Part shown: positions 10,735-19,528 of the stretch, piece by piece
Numbering within the stretch: the stretch's first letter is position 1
Layout of the letters: every line of letters starts with the position of its first letter
Assembly: GCF_050896395.1 (NCBI RefSeq)
Contig: NZ_JBPBBA010000002.1
Coordinates: 124,001-188,000, forward strand
Length of the DNA stretch: 64,000 nt
Reading direction: 5' to 3'
From: Nioella aestuarii
GTDB taxonomy: Bacteria; Pseudomonadota; Alphaproteobacteria; Rhodobacterales; Rhodobacteraceae
Notes under the pieces: generated by a model
The model's input: the letters and a program-made list of their open reading frames with translations, nothing else
What the model was told of the DNA's origin: nothing
The model's database searches: none
Position numbers and translations under genes: made by a program

Positions 10735-11490
10735 TCAGAGATTCACCTTGCCACCATCGACGTTCAGCGTCTGGCCGGTGACGAAGTCGCTGTCGGGCGT
10801 TATCAGGTACATCAGCGATCCCAGCAGATCCTCGGGCAGCATGTCGCGCTTGATCGAGCGGGAGGCGACCGTCGGCGCACGCGCCGGGTCGAATCCGGTA
10901 TGGCCCTGCAGCGCCTCGCTCTCAGTCAGGCCGGGGGCGATGGCGTTCACCTGGATGTTCTTGTCGCCCAGTTCGCGCCCGTGGCAGCGGGTCAGCGCGA
11001 TCACGGCGCCCTTGGAGGCGGTGTAGTGGCTGAGGCCCGGAGGACCATAGTAGAACGTGCCCGATGCGATGTTGACGATCTTTCCGCCACCGGCCCGCAT
11101 CATCGCGGGAACCACGGCCTTGGTGGCCTGATGCACACCACGGGCGTTGACGGTCATGACCTTGTCGAACTCGTCATTGTCGATCATGAGGAAGGGCTTA
11201 GGTTCCAGCGCGGCAAAGATCGACGCGTTGTTGACCAGGATATCCAGGCTGCCAAATTCCGTCTCGGTGGCTTCGACCATGGCGGCGAGGTCATCATCCG
11301 AGGTGATGTTGACGCTCAGCCCCATGGCCTTGCCGCCATCCGCCTTGATCGCGTCAACCGTTGCGGCCGTATCCAGCACATCCGTCACGACGACATTGGC
11401 GCCTTCCTCGGCCATGCGCTTGGCCATAACGGCGCCAATCCCGCGCGCGGCCCCGGTGATTACTGCGGTCTTTCCATCCAAACGGCCCAT
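10735..11490 (-). CDS. SDR-family NAD(P)-dependent oxidoreductase
   Basis: 251 residues from the ATG at 11490, with GGAGG eight bases upstream; this start gives the usual MGRLDGKTAVITGAARGIG N-terminus. Features are the cofactor motif TGxxxGIG, VTDVLD after beta-2 (an Asp suggests NAD preference), NNAS, catalytic Ser in NIASGTF and YTASK (Tyr-x-x-x-Lys). C-terminal FVTGQTLNVDGG is standard. It probably oxidises a secondary alcohol or reduces a ketone. In context it sits between a LigF-like GST and a cupin. Confidence 0.9.
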   Translation of the reverse strand: MGRLDGKTAVITGAARGIGAVMAKRMAEEGANVVVTDVLDTAATVDAIKADGGKAMGLSVNITSDDDLAAMVEATETEFGSLDILVNNASIFAALEPKPFLMIDNDEFDKVMTVNARGVHQATKAVVPAMMRAGGGKIVNIASGTFYYGPPGLSHYTASKGAVIALTRCHGRELGDKNIQVNAIAPGLTESEALQGHTGFDPARAPTVASRSIKRDMLPEDLLGSLMYLITPDSDFVTGQTLNVDGGKVNL

Positions 11491-11505
11491 GGGCTCTTCC
11501 TCCAC

Positions 11506-12327
11506 TCAGATTTCGATTTCGAGAATATTCGCAACTTCGGGCCAACTCATCGCCCCGTTGTTGCGCAGATCGTTGGTCAGATCTTCCGGCACCCAGTCCA
11601 GCAGACAGCCCTTGAAATTGGGCAACGCCTCGATCCGGGCGAACCACGCCTCCAGATGCGGGAAACGCCCGCCCTCCCACATGCCGCGCATGGACATCAT
11701 CGCCAGCCGGTTGACGTAAGGCGTCATGGCCACGTCGGCGATGGTCATCGCATCACCAACCAGCCAGTCGCGTCCATCGGACAGGGCTTCATTCATCTTC
11801 TTCAGATAGCTGTCGTAGAGACGGATCTTGATCGGCGCCTCGGGCGCATCGAACCCGTCACGGACGAAGATCTGCTTCTTAGTATTCCAATCCGCTGTCA
11901 CCGAGAATTCCGGCGTGGATTCCAGGAACTTCTTCACGCCCTCCGGCCCAAGGTTGCGCGCAACGGTATGGCGATGCGAACAGACGAAGGTGACTGCGCC
12001 GCAGGCCGGATGCAGATCTTCGTCCACCGCCTTGGTCCAGTAGCGGACCTGCGCATAGAGATAGGGATCATCCGGGTGAAGGCTGGTCTCGGGTGCAATC
12101 CGGTCCACGTACTCGCAGATCACGGTCGAGTCCGTGATCACCTTGTCATCATGTACCAGCGTCGGAACCACCGATTTCGGATTCAGTTTCTGGTATTCGG
12201 GATCGAACTGTTCGCCCTTGAGGATGTCGATATAGACACCCTCCCAATCCAAGCCCTTTTCGGCCATGGCAAAGCGAACCTTGGCGGCACAGACGGAAGA
12301 CCCGTGGTGATAGAGAGTGAAAGTCAT
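11506..12327 (-). CDS. Glutathione S-transferase, LigF (beta-etherase)-like
   Basis: 273 residues from the ATG at 12327, which overlaps the aldehyde dehydrogenase stop as ATGA. The thioredoxin-fold N-terminus (TLYHHGSSVCAAKVRFAMAE) and the GSH-binding segment (VVPTLVHDDKVITDSTVICEY) are clear. The latter, together with VRYWTKAVDE, recalls the Sphingobium LigF beta-etherase (VVTESTVICEYLED, MRVWTKWVDE) as I remember it. LigF cleaves the ether of beta-O-4 lignin dimers with glutathione. Pairing with an SDR and an aldehyde dehydrogenase supports ether or thioether cleavage of an aryl compound; the substrate is inferred only. Confidence 0.82.
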   Translation of the reverse strand: MTFTLYHHGSSVCAAKVRFAMAEKGLDWEGVYIDILKGEQFDPEYQKLNPKSVVPTLVHDDKVITDSTVICEYVDRIAPETSLHPDDPYLYAQVRYWTKAVDEDLHPACGAVTFVCSHRHTVARNLGPEGVKKFLESTPEFSVTADWNTKKQIFVRDGFDAPEAPIKIRLYDSYLKKMNEALSDGRDWLVGDAMTIADVAMTPYVNRLAMMSMRGMWEGGRFPHLEAWFARIEALPNFKGCLLDWVPEDLTNDLRNNGAMSWPEVANILEIEI

Positions 12328-13763
12328 AGCTGCACCGTAACCCATTTCAATTCTGTCATTGCTTCCATGTCCGCATCGGTGCCTTCGCGGCCGACGCCGG
12401 ATTCCCCGTTGCCACCAAAGGGCACATGCGCCTCGTCATGGATGGTGGGACCGTTGATGTGGCACATGCCCGCGCCAATATGCTTGGCGAAGTGAAACGC
12501 CTTGTCGATATCCCTGGTGAAGATCGCGGAACTGAGGCCGTACTCGGTGTCGTTGGCCTTCTTCAGCCCCTCTTCATAGCTGTCGATCGGGTAGATCGAG
12601 GTGACGGGGCCGAAGGTCTCGGATCTGCAGACCGTCATCTCTTCACTGACCCCGGTCAGCAGCGTGGGCTGGCAGCGGTTGCCCTCCCATTCGCCGCCGG
12701 CAACGACGGTCGCGCCCTTGGCGACGGCATCGGCGATGTGGTCGCGCACACGGGCGCGCTGGCGGTCCGAGATGATCGGCGCGATCACCGTGTTCGGATC
12801 GCGCAGATCGCCCATGCCTACCTTGCCCGCAATCATGGCGAAGCGTTTGACGAACTCATCATAGAGCGGGCGTTCAACGTAAAACCGGCTCGACCCGATA
12901 CAGGCCTGTCCCGCGAACATGAAGATCGAGCGCGCGGCAAGCGGCATAACCTTGTCCAGGTCCGCATCCGCCAGAACGATCGTCGGGCTCTTTCCCCCCA
13001 GCTCCAGCGTGTTGGGGGTCTTGTTCCTCGCGCAGATTTCGTTGATGTGCTGCCCCACGACCGAAGATCCGGTGAAGGTGACGAAGCTGACATCCTCGTG
13101 GCCGGTCAGGTCATCCCCGATCTCGGCGCCCATGCCGGTGACCACGTTGTAGGCGCCCGCCGGAAAGCCGGCCTCTGCCACGATCTCGGCGAAGATCACG
13201 CTCAGATGCGGGGCCATCTCCGAGGGCAGATGCACGACAGTGTTCCCGACAGCCAGCGCATTGGCGACAAGCCGGGTGGTCTTGATCAGCGGCACGTTAA
13301 AGGGCGTGATGACAGCCACGACACCAAGGGGTTCCCGGATCGACATCGAAAAGGTGCCGGGCCGGTCCGAGGGGATCGTTTCGCCACGTACATTGCGGCA
13401 CATGCCGGCAGCGGCGCGCACCATGGTCAGGCCCTTCGTGAACTCGAACATGGCTTTCTGCAGGGGCGAGCCAATCTCGTCGATCAGGCAATCGACCAGC
13501 TCTTTCTGCCGCTGTTCCATGATCTCGGCGACCCTGAGCAGCCAGCGTTCCCGCTCTGCCGGCGTGGTGTCCCGATAGGTCGAAAAGGCAGACTTCGCGG
13601 CGGCCACCGCCTTGCGCATGTCTCCACCAGTCCCCTTGGCTGCGTGCGCATATAGACTGTCGTCAAGCGGATTGAGAACCTTGAAAGTCTCTCCACTCTC
13701 GGCATCGACCCAGTCACCCCCGATGAAATGCTGAATCGTTCTAGTGTTGGTTTCCGTATCCAT
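12324..13763 (-). CDS. NAD(P)-dependent aldehyde dehydrogenase
   Basis: 479 residues, normal length for the family. NAD fold with TPFNVPL and FTGSSVVGQ; the general base Glu is in LELGGKSP and the catalytic Cys in FAGQACIGSSR (about residue 285). The C-terminus holds ETFGPVTSI and FGGNGESGVGREG. It is most like benzaldehyde/vanillin-type dehydrogenases (INGPTIHDEAHVPFGG), but aliphatic aldehydes cannot be excluded. It lies 20 bases after the DctM gene and overlaps the GST start. It probably oxidises an aldehyde released in the pathway to an acid. Confidence 0.92.
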   Translation of the reverse strand: MDTETNTRTIQHFIGGDWVDAESGETFKVLNPLDDSLYAHAAKGTGGDMRKAVAAAKSAFSTYRDTTPAERERWLLRVAEIMEQRQKELVDCLIDEIGSPLQKAMFEFTKGLTMVRAAAGMCRNVRGETIPSDRPGTFSMSIREPLGVVAVITPFNVPLIKTTRLVANALAVGNTVVHLPSEMAPHLSVIFAEIVAEAGFPAGAYNVVTGMGAEIGDDLTGHEDVSFVTFTGSSVVGQHINEICARNKTPNTLELGGKSPTIVLADADLDKVMPLAARSIFMFAGQACIGSSRFYVERPLYDEFVKRFAMIAGKVGMGDLRDPNTVIAPIISDRQRARVRDHIADAVAKGATVVAGGEWEGNRCQPTLLTGVSEEMTVCRSETFGPVTSIYPIDSYEEGLKKANDTEYGLSSAIFTRDIDKAFHFAKHIGAGMCHINGPTIHDEAHVPFGGNGESGVGREGTDADMEAMTELKWVTVQL

Positions 13764-13783
13764 GAAACAGCTCCTGTTGCTCG

Positions 13784-15145
13784 CTATGCGCCGACAATGG
13801 TCTGGGGCAGATAAAGCGCGATCTGCGGGAAAAGGATGAGAAGGACGATCATGATCACCATGGCAAACCAGAAGGGCCAGATGCCGCGGAAGATCTGCCC
13901 CATCGGCACCTCGGGTGCGATGGATTTCACGATGAAGACATTGATGCCGACGGGTGGGCTGATCATGCCCATTTCCAGAACGATCACCACGATGATGCCG
14001 AACCAGATCAGATCCCAGTCGAGCCCGATGGCAATGGGGATCACCACCGGAATGGTCAGGACCAGCATCGCCATGCTTTCCAGGAACATGCCCAGGAACA
14101 TGTAGGCGAGGATGATGACCAGCAGCACCCCGACGTCGCCAATGGGAAGGGACGTAAGGATCGTAACCAGCTGGCCCGGCAGCTCCGTCAGCGACATGAA
14201 CGGGATGAAGACGAAGGCACCGATGATGATCAGGAAGACGGTGGAGGTTGCGCTCATCGTCTGCAGGACCACCTCGCGGATGGCCTGTAGGTTCAGGGAC
14301 CGGCGCCAGGCGGCCACGACGAAAGTGAAGAATGCGCCGACGGACGATGCCTCAACCGGGGTGAAGAAGCCGGTATACATGCCGCCGATGGTGATCAGCA
14401 CCACGCCGACAATGGGGGTAGCGCGCAGCAGGGCGGCCATCCTCTCAGCCTTGCCCGACCGCGGACCGGGAGGACCAGCTTCGGGCTTTCGCCCCACGAC
14501 AAAGTAGATCGCGCCGATGAAGAGAAGCGTCAGGATGATGCCGGGGAAGACACCCGCCATGAAGAGCCGTCCGATGCTTTGTTCGGTCAGCACCGCGTAG
14601 ATGATCATGCCGCCCGATGGCGGGATCAGGAAGCCAAGCGTGCCGCCCGCCGCGACCGACCCCGTGGCCAGACTGTCCGAGTACTTGTAGCGCTTCATTT
14701 CCGGCAGCGCGACGCGCCCCATCGTGACGGCAGAGGCCAGCGAAGATCCCGACAGCGCTGCGAAGCCCGCGCAGGCTGCGATGGTGGCCGAGGCCAGCCC
14801 GCCGCGCAGATGCCCCATCCAGCGATAGGCAGCTGCGAACAGATCGTTCGACATGCCCGACACGCCGGCCAGATTGCCCATCAGAACGAACATCGGAATG
14901 ACCAGGAGGTTGTAATTCGATGCGGCCTCGAAGGTTTCGCCCGAGAGATTGGAGAAAGCCACGCGCCAGCCGCGCGCCCAGGCCTGTTCAGAGGGCATCC
15001 CGAGCAGCAGGAACTTGTTGGCGTTGGCCAGGATCGTGCCGACGAAGCCCACGGATAGCATGGCAATCGCCACCGGCATCCGCAGGAACAGGAGGGTGAA
15101 CAGAGCAATCAGCCCCAGCACCCCGAGAAGCGTCATGCTGATCAT
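13784..15145 (-). CDS. TRAP transporter large permease DctM
   Basis: 453-residue membrane protein with the repeated TRAP DctM architecture of about 12 segments. Typical motifs are ACAGFAALSGSSLASAVTMGRVALPEM, TLGFLIPPSGGMIIYAVLTEQSIGRLFMAGVFPG and MISPPVGINVFIVKSIAPEVPM. It forms the transport channel with DctQ and is fed by the periplasmic DctP of the same operon. The start overlaps the DctQ stop as TGATG, indicating coupled translation. Confidence 0.93.
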   Translation of the reverse strand: MISMTLLGVLGLIALFTLLFLRMPVAIAMLSVGFVGTILANANKFLLLGMPSEQAWARGWRVAFSNLSGETFEAASNYNLLVIPMFVLMGNLAGVSGMSNDLFAAAYRWMGHLRGGLASATIAACAGFAALSGSSLASAVTMGRVALPEMKRYKYSDSLATGSVAAGGTLGFLIPPSGGMIIYAVLTEQSIGRLFMAGVFPGIILTLLFIGAIYFVVGRKPEAGPPGPRSGKAERMAALLRATPIVGVVLITIGGMYTGFFTPVEASSVGAFFTFVVAAWRRSLNLQAIREVVLQTMSATSTVFLIIIGAFVFIPFMSLTELPGQLVTILTSLPIGDVGVLLVIILAYMFLGMFLESMAMLVLTIPVVIPIAIGLDWDLIWFGIIVVIVLEMGMISPPVGINVFIVKSIAPEVPMGQIFRGIWPFWFAMVIMIVLLILFPQIALYLPQTIVGA

Positions 15146-15672
15146 CAGACATCGCCTCCGAGGCTGTGGTGCCCGAGATCCCGCCCGGTCAGAAGAAGAC
15201 CGATCTCAATCAGCAGAACGATGGCGTAGAGACCAATCGAAACCGCGAGCACGTAGTAAAACGGTTCATAGGAAATCAGCAGTTGCTGCGTGGTTTCCCC
15301 GAAACGCTCCGCCGCAGTCCCGGATTCCCAAAGCCGCCATGCCATCACGACCAACAACGCGAAGCCAAGCATCTTCATCAGGACTAGCGAAACCCGCGCG
15401 ATCATCGGGGACATAACGGGTTCGAGCATCTCGATCTCGATATGCGCCCCAGCCCGCGCCCCGAAGGGGATCGAGATGGCCACAACGACAACAAGCATAA
15501 GAATGAGAATATCCTCGGCCCCCTGGATCGGCGCGTTCAGCCCCTTGCGCATGATCAGGACGTTGAACACGCTGAGCCCGGTCATCGCGGTAAGAGTAAC
15601 GCCACCGGCGATCAGGGTGATTGCTCTGAGCGTGCGGTCAAAGCGGCGCAGGAATGCAGGCCGTGTCGGCAT
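15145..15672 (-). CDS. TRAP transporter small permease DctQ
   Basis: 175 residues, four membrane segments (about residues 15-40, 50-70, 90-115, 135-160), the standard DctQ size. It contains the conserved IPFGARAGAHIEIEML segment between segments 2 and 3. It partners with DctM, whose start overlaps its stop. It is separated from dctP by a strong hairpin at 15692-15712. Confidence 0.9.
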   Translation of the reverse strand: MPTRPAFLRRFDRTLRAITLIAGGVTLTAMTGLSVFNVLIMRKGLNAPIQGAEDILILMLVVVVAISIPFGARAGAHIEIEMLEPVMSPMIARVSLVLMKMLGFALLVVMAWRLWESGTAAERFGETTQQLLISYEPFYYVLAVSIGLYAIVLLIEIGLLLTGRDLGHHSLGGDV

Positions 15673-15691
15673 GTCGAAATCCTCGGAAAAT

Positions 15692-15712
15692 GGGCCGGGG
15701 GATCCCCGGCCC
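15692..15712 (-). terminator. Intercistronic hairpin between dctP and dctQ
   Basis: GGGCCGGGG and CCCCGGCCC form a 9-bp perfect stem with a 3-nt loop, without a following T-run. Its place directly after the receptor gene suggests a partial terminator or an mRNA 3' stabiliser giving more receptor than permease. Confidence 0.65.
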
Positions 15713-15720
15713 GCTTCAGT

Positions 15721-16731
15721 TCACTGGTTCAGCGCTTCGTAGATTTCACGCGCATCGGTGATCCCGCGCGCTTCGTAGTCGGCGAAGATCGCCTCCAGGC
15801 CTTCGGCAACAGCGGCATCCATCAGGGCGCGCTCTTCCTCGGACACCCGCACAAGCTGGAAGTTGCCTTCCGTATTCGCATGAATGAGTTCCAGAGAGCG
15901 TGCATCGGCGCCGTCGAAGCTGGCGGCGAGCTGCATGGAGATCATCTCTCCTGAAAGTTCATCAATGATGGCACGGTGGTCGGCACTCAGGCCCTCATAG
16001 CGTTCACGGTTCATCGCCACGTAGATCACAGCGTGCTGAACGGGGACGTTCTCGACGAAGTAGTCGGCCACATCCCAGAAATTCCACGGTGGTGTCATGT
16101 TGTTGTAGGTGGCGTAGGCCCCGTCGATGGTTCCAGTCGAAAGCCCGGTATACATCTCGGTCACAGGCATCTGTACCGGAACCGCACCCATGGCCTCGAT
16201 TACAGGCGTGGTGAGCGCGGCATAGGGCACGATCTTGGCGCCTTCGAACCCGGCCAGGGTGGACAGATCTACGGTCGAGGCAATGCCGATCCCGGCGGCG
16301 GTCGAAATCCCCAGCATCACCACGTCTTCGAATTCCTCGGCCAGGTAGTCGTCATAGACGGCCAGGATCCGCTGAGATGCTTCGGCGGACGTTTCGGCCT
16401 CGCCGGGCAGAATGGCGAGCATGGTGCGCGGGAAGATCGTTGGCGTGTAGGCCGCAACACCCAGGACGATGTCGCCCACACCCTCCACTACGCGGCGGTA
16501 CTGCTGGACGGGACCGGCACCAAGCTGGCCTGCGGGGTAGACACGCAGACTGAGGTCACCGCCGGAGCGGGTTTCCAGTTCTTCGTTCAGCCAGGTGAAC
16601 AGCATTGTGTTCGTATGGTGCTGCGGAGGCACAAAGGTTGCGACGGACAACTCCTCTGCCGCAGCGGTTTGCGCGGAAATGCCAAGCGATGCCGCCAGTG
16701 CGGCTGCCATGGTGAGACGAGTGAAAGCCAT
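15721..16731 (-). CDS. TRAP transporter substrate-binding protein DctP
   Basis: 336 residues from the ATG at 16731, with GGGAGGA ahead of it. Signal peptide (about residues 1-23, ending SAQTAAAEE). The mature protein has the DctP/7TMR family pattern: SGGDLSLRVYPAGQLG near the N-terminus, MPVTEMYTGLSTGTIDGAYA in the ligand-clamp region (where the conserved Arg/Asn usually contact a carboxylate), and a C-terminal helical part. It is the first gene of the ten-gene operon and lies 40 bp downstream of an operator palindrome. Its ligand is unknown, but TRAP receptors mostly bind carboxylates. Confidence 0.92.
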   Translation of the reverse strand: MAFTRLTMAAALAASLGISAQTAAAEELSVATFVPPQHHTNTMLFTWLNEELETRSGGDLSLRVYPAGQLGAGPVQQYRRVVEGVGDIVLGVAAYTPTIFPRTMLAILPGEAETSAEASQRILAVYDDYLAEEFEDVVMLGISTAAGIGIASTVDLSTLAGFEGAKIVPYAALTTPVIEAMGAVPVQMPVTEMYTGLSTGTIDGAYATYNNMTPPWNFWDVADYFVENVPVQHAVIYVAMNRERYEGLSADHRAIIDELSGEMISMQLAASFDGADARSLELIHANTEGNFQLVRVSEEERALMDAAVAEGLEAIFADYEARGITDAREIYEALNQ

Positions 16732-16770
16732 GAAGTCCTCCCTAAGGTTGGCTCTGTTCGCCACGAGAAT

Positions 16771-16920
16771 TTTGGGATCCCAAATTTCCCGATCGCGGCA
16801 ATAGCGGGGCGAATCCCCGCGGACTGACGTCAGAAAACACCTAAACGGGATCCTAAATCAAGCAAATTCTCGAAAATCACGTCAAAATGGGATGGTAATG
16901 CTTGACTTTGGGATCCCAAA
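16771..16920. promoter_or_regulatory. Divergent control region with GntR operator palindromes
   Basis: The perfect 14-bp palindrome TTTGGGATCCCAAA occurs twice, at 16771-16784 and 16907-16920. A weaker version with the same GGATCC core lies at 16844-16857. The first is 40 bp upstream of dctP, the last overlaps a TTGACT (16902-16907) upstream of the regulator. Between them are a hairpin (GCGGGG/CCCCGC, 16804-16820) and a TGACGTCA palindrome at 16825-16832. The layout fits repression of both directions by the adjacent GntR protein. Confidence 0.8.
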
Positions 16921-16936
16921 TGCCGTGTATGGCAAC

Positions 16937-17713
16937 ATGGACTCAATCGACACAGAACTCGCCGATCGCATCCGCGATGACATCATTCACGGCGTGTATG
17001 GCCAGGGTGAGCGCCTTTCGGAGGCGCAGCTCTGCAAGACACATAATGTCTCTCGAACTCCCGTCCGGCTGGCTCTGCGTTTGCTAGAGCGCGAGGGTGT
17101 CATCCGGCGCGGTGAAGGCCGAGGGTATCTGGTTCGAACCCCGACAGTGGCCGACATCCTGCAGGCCGTTCAGGTGCGCGGCCATCTCGAGAGCCTCGCG
17201 GCAAGGCTGATGGCGCAATCGCCGGGGCGGGACAATGTACTCCCCAACCTTGAAGCCGCGATTGATGAAATCGACCGGCTGATCAAACTCGGGAAAATGG
17301 ACGATGCCTCGCTTCGCTTGCTGCAACGTCAGAATGCGATTTTTCACAAGACGATACTTGAAGGCTGCGGCAATGATTTCGTCGGGTTTACCTGCAAACA
17401 GATCAGCCACCTACCGATGCTGGAGGCCGGATCCATGGTGTTCGACCGGCAGGTTCTGGCAACCGATGAAGGCGTTGAACGCAGCCTCTTCCGACTGCAA
17501 CTCGGCAACTCGCAGCACAAGGTCATCTTCGAAGCCATCCAGCGCGGCGATGCCGTGCGCGCCGAGGGCATGATGCGCGAGCACTCTAACACGATGGTCG
17601 AGTATATTGAGGTGTTCGAGAAGCGGAACGAGGAACTGACCGTCACCGACCTGATCAGCTATTCCGGCATCGACGTCACGACGTGGGCCGCGAATGACAA
17701 CAAGCCCGAGTAG
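16937..17713 (+). CDS. GntR-family transcriptional regulator (FCD type)
   Basis: 258 residues from the ATG at 16937. A frame exists from 16892, but it would place the operator palindrome inside the gene. No ribosome-binding site precedes 16937, and with TTGACT at 16902 the transcript could be nearly leaderless. The N-terminal winged helix (LADRIRDDIIHGVYGQGERL, then LCKTHNVSRTPVRLALRLLEREGVI) is classic GntR. The C-terminal all-helical FCD domain (about residues 80-220) binds an effector, often with a metal. It probably controls the divergent catabolic operon and itself; the effector is unknown. Confidence 0.88.
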   Translation: MDSIDTELADRIRDDIIHGVYGQGERLSEAQLCKTHNVSRTPVRLALRLLEREGVIRRGEGRGYLVRTPTVADILQAVQVRGHLESLAARLMAQSPGRDNVLPNLEAAIDEIDRLIKLGKMDDASLRLLQRQNAIFHKTILEGCGNDFVGFTCKQISHLPMLEAGSMVFDRQVLATDEGVERSLFRLQLGNSQHKVIFEAIQRGDAVRAEGMMREHSNTMVEYIEVFEKRNEELTVTDLISYSGIDVTTWAANDNKPE

Positions 17714-18233
17714 TTACAGGATGCGGCGAACCGGCGATATCATCCCTGATTTCAAGTTCAACACGCTGGACGGCGAAGGCTGGCATAGCCGGGGTCGAAT
17801 CTCGGGTTACTTTGCCCTGCTGACGATCTATCGCGGCAAGTGGTGCCCCTATTGTAAGGCACAGTTGCAAGCGCTTGATGCATTGCATGCGAGTTTCCTG
17901 GATGTCGGTGTCAGCCCCGTTGCTGTTAGCGCCGATACAAGGGCGCGGGCAGAAACAAGCCAGCGGGATTATGGGTTGGAGAACCTGCAACTCGGCTACG
18001 AAATGCCGATTGAACCCGCCAGGCAACTTGGCGTCTTCATCTCTGCCGGGATCAACGACCGCGAGATGCCGCTCTTCTGCGAGCCGGCCAGTTTTCTGAT
18101 CGCGCCGGGTAACCGCATTCAGGCCGCCTGGATCGCCTCCAACGCTTTTGCTCGCACCCGCATGGATGAAGTGCGCGCCTATATCGACTTTCTGAACGAC
18201 CACCCGGATCGCGCCCCGCGTGGGGGCGATTGA
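17694..18233 (+). CDS. AhpC/TSA-like redoxin
   Basis: 179 residues from 17694, overlapping the regulator by 20 bases; an alternative ATG at 17721 gives 170 residues, and neither has a good ribosome-binding site. The thioredoxin fold carries a CxxC motif in YRGKWCPYCKAQLQALD, then SADTRARAETSQRDYGL. The two-cysteine motif suggests a thiol reductase or peroxiredoxin-like activity. It lies between the regulator and the alkylsulfatase-type gene, so it may deal with a thiol, sulfite or glutathione adduct formed in the pathway (inference). Confidence 0.78.
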   Translation: MTTSPSSYRMRRTGDIIPDFKFNTLDGEGWHSRGRISGYFALLTIYRGKWCPYCKAQLQALDALHASFLDVGVSPVAVSADTRARAETSQRDYGLENLQLGYEMPIEPARQLGVFISAGINDREMPLFCEPASFLIAPGNRIQAAWIASNAFARTRMDEVRAYIDFLNDHPDRAPRGGD

Positions 18234-18259
18234 TTGATACCCTTGGATCGGAGAGACCT

Positions 18260-19528
18260 ATGGCAGCCCATCCCAATCTGATCGCGCAAAACGCCCAATT
18301 CACCAAACGAATCCACGAGTTGGCGCCGGGGGTCTATACGGCGGTCGGCTATGCCGCATCCAACGTGCATCTGTTGGTCGGAAACGAAGGCATTGTCGTC
18401 ATTGATACGACCGAAACGACACAAGCAGCCGAAAACATCCTTTCCGATTTCCGCGAGATCTCTGCGCTTCCGGTGACCACGATCATCTACACACATTCCC
18501 ACCGGGATCACATCTCTGGCGCGACCGTCTTTGCAGAAGGGCGCGATGTAGAGATTATTGCCGCCGATAATTTCGCCTCTGATCTCGTGGATGTAGATAC
18601 ATCGCGCCCTGTGCCAAATGTCGCCCTGATGGCCCGAACAAAACGCCAGTTCGGCATTTCGCTTTCACCCGAAGAGCGGGTCAGCCTTGGTGTCGGCCCC
18701 GGCGACCGGCCGATGAAGGGAATGGGCGCCGGTTATTTGGAGCCGACGCTGCGTATTGGCGAAACCACCGTGATCACACGCGAGGGCTATGACCTGAAGC
18801 TTGCCAAAGCGCCTGGCGAGACACCCGATCACCTCATCGTGTGGTACAGCCAAGACCGTATCCTGTTCAGCGGTGACAATTTCTACCACGCGTTCCCCAA
18901 CCTCTATGCCATTCGCGGCACTCCCTATCGGGACTTCGAATCCTGGGCGGACACCATGGATCAGCTACTGGCCTACAAGCCTGAGATCCTCGCCCCAGGT
19001 CACACAAATCCGATACGCGGAGCGGCAGCAATTGCGACGGCACTGACCGACTATCGTGACGCGATCCGCCATGTCGTCGCCGAGACGGTGAAGGGCATCA
19101 ACGCGGGCCTTGACCCTGTTACAATTGCCGCCGGACTGAAACTTCCCGAGGAACTCGCCGCGAAACCCTATCTACAGGAGTTTTACGGCACCGTCGCCTA
19201 TGCCTCGCGGGCGTATTTCGCGGGAAAGCTCGGGTGGTTCGACGGCAATCCCACCAGCCTGGGCCAATTGCCACCGAGCGTGGAGGCGGGCAAGTTCTTG
19301 TCTCTGGCGGGCGGGGCCAAGCATGTGCTCTCTGCTGCCGAGGATGCCGTCGAAGGCGGGGATTTCCAATGGGCAATGGAACTGGCAGACCGTTTGATTG
19401 CCGCGGATGAATGCTCCGCTGCGGCGCGACAGATCAAGGCAACCGCGTTGCGTGGTTTGGCGGATCAGACGATCAATGCCCCGACGCGAAACTACTACCT
19501 TCTATCCGCGCGCGAATTGACGGAGTAG
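18260..19528 (+). CDS. MBL-fold alkylsulfatase-like hydrolase, short form
   Basis: 422 residues from the ATG at 18260 (GGAGAG seven bases upstream). The metallo-beta-lactamase zinc motif THSHRDHISGA is present, with further ligands in LFSGDNFYHAFPNLYAIRG and LAPGHTNPIRG. The region after about residue 260 (YLQEFYGTVAYASRAYFAGKLGWFDGNP) matches the dimerisation domain of SdsA1-type alkylsulfatases, which convert alkyl sulfates to alcohols and sulfate. SdsA1 enzymes are about 650 residues and end with an SCP2-like domain; that domain is missing here. No signal peptide is seen. Substrate uncertain; it shares the locus with a type I sulfatase homologue. Confidence 0.82.
   Translation: MAAHPNLIAQNAQFTKRIHELAPGVYTAVGYAASNVHLLVGNEGIVVIDTTETTQAAENILSDFREISALPVTTIIYTHSHRDHISGATVFAEGRDVEIIAADNFASDLVDVDTSRPVPNVALMARTKRQFGISLSPEERVSLGVGPGDRPMKGMGAGYLEPTLRIGETTVITREGYDLKLAKAPGETPDHLIVWYSQDRILFSGDNFYHAFPNLYAIRGTPYRDFESWADTMDQLLAYKPEILAPGHTNPIRGAAAIATALTDYRDAIRHVVAETVKGINAGLDPVTIAAGLKLPEELAAKPYLQEFYGTVAYASRAYFAGKLGWFDGNPTSLGQLPPSVEAGKFLSLAGGAKHVLSAAEDAVEGGDFQWAMELADRLIAADECSAAARQIKATALRGLADQTINAPTRNYYLLSARELTE

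Noticed and set aside
10900..12495. 531-codon plus-strand frame across SDR and GST genes
   Set aside because: Antisense shadow of two well-supported enzymes in a GC-rich region; Gly/His/Arg-rich product without motifs.
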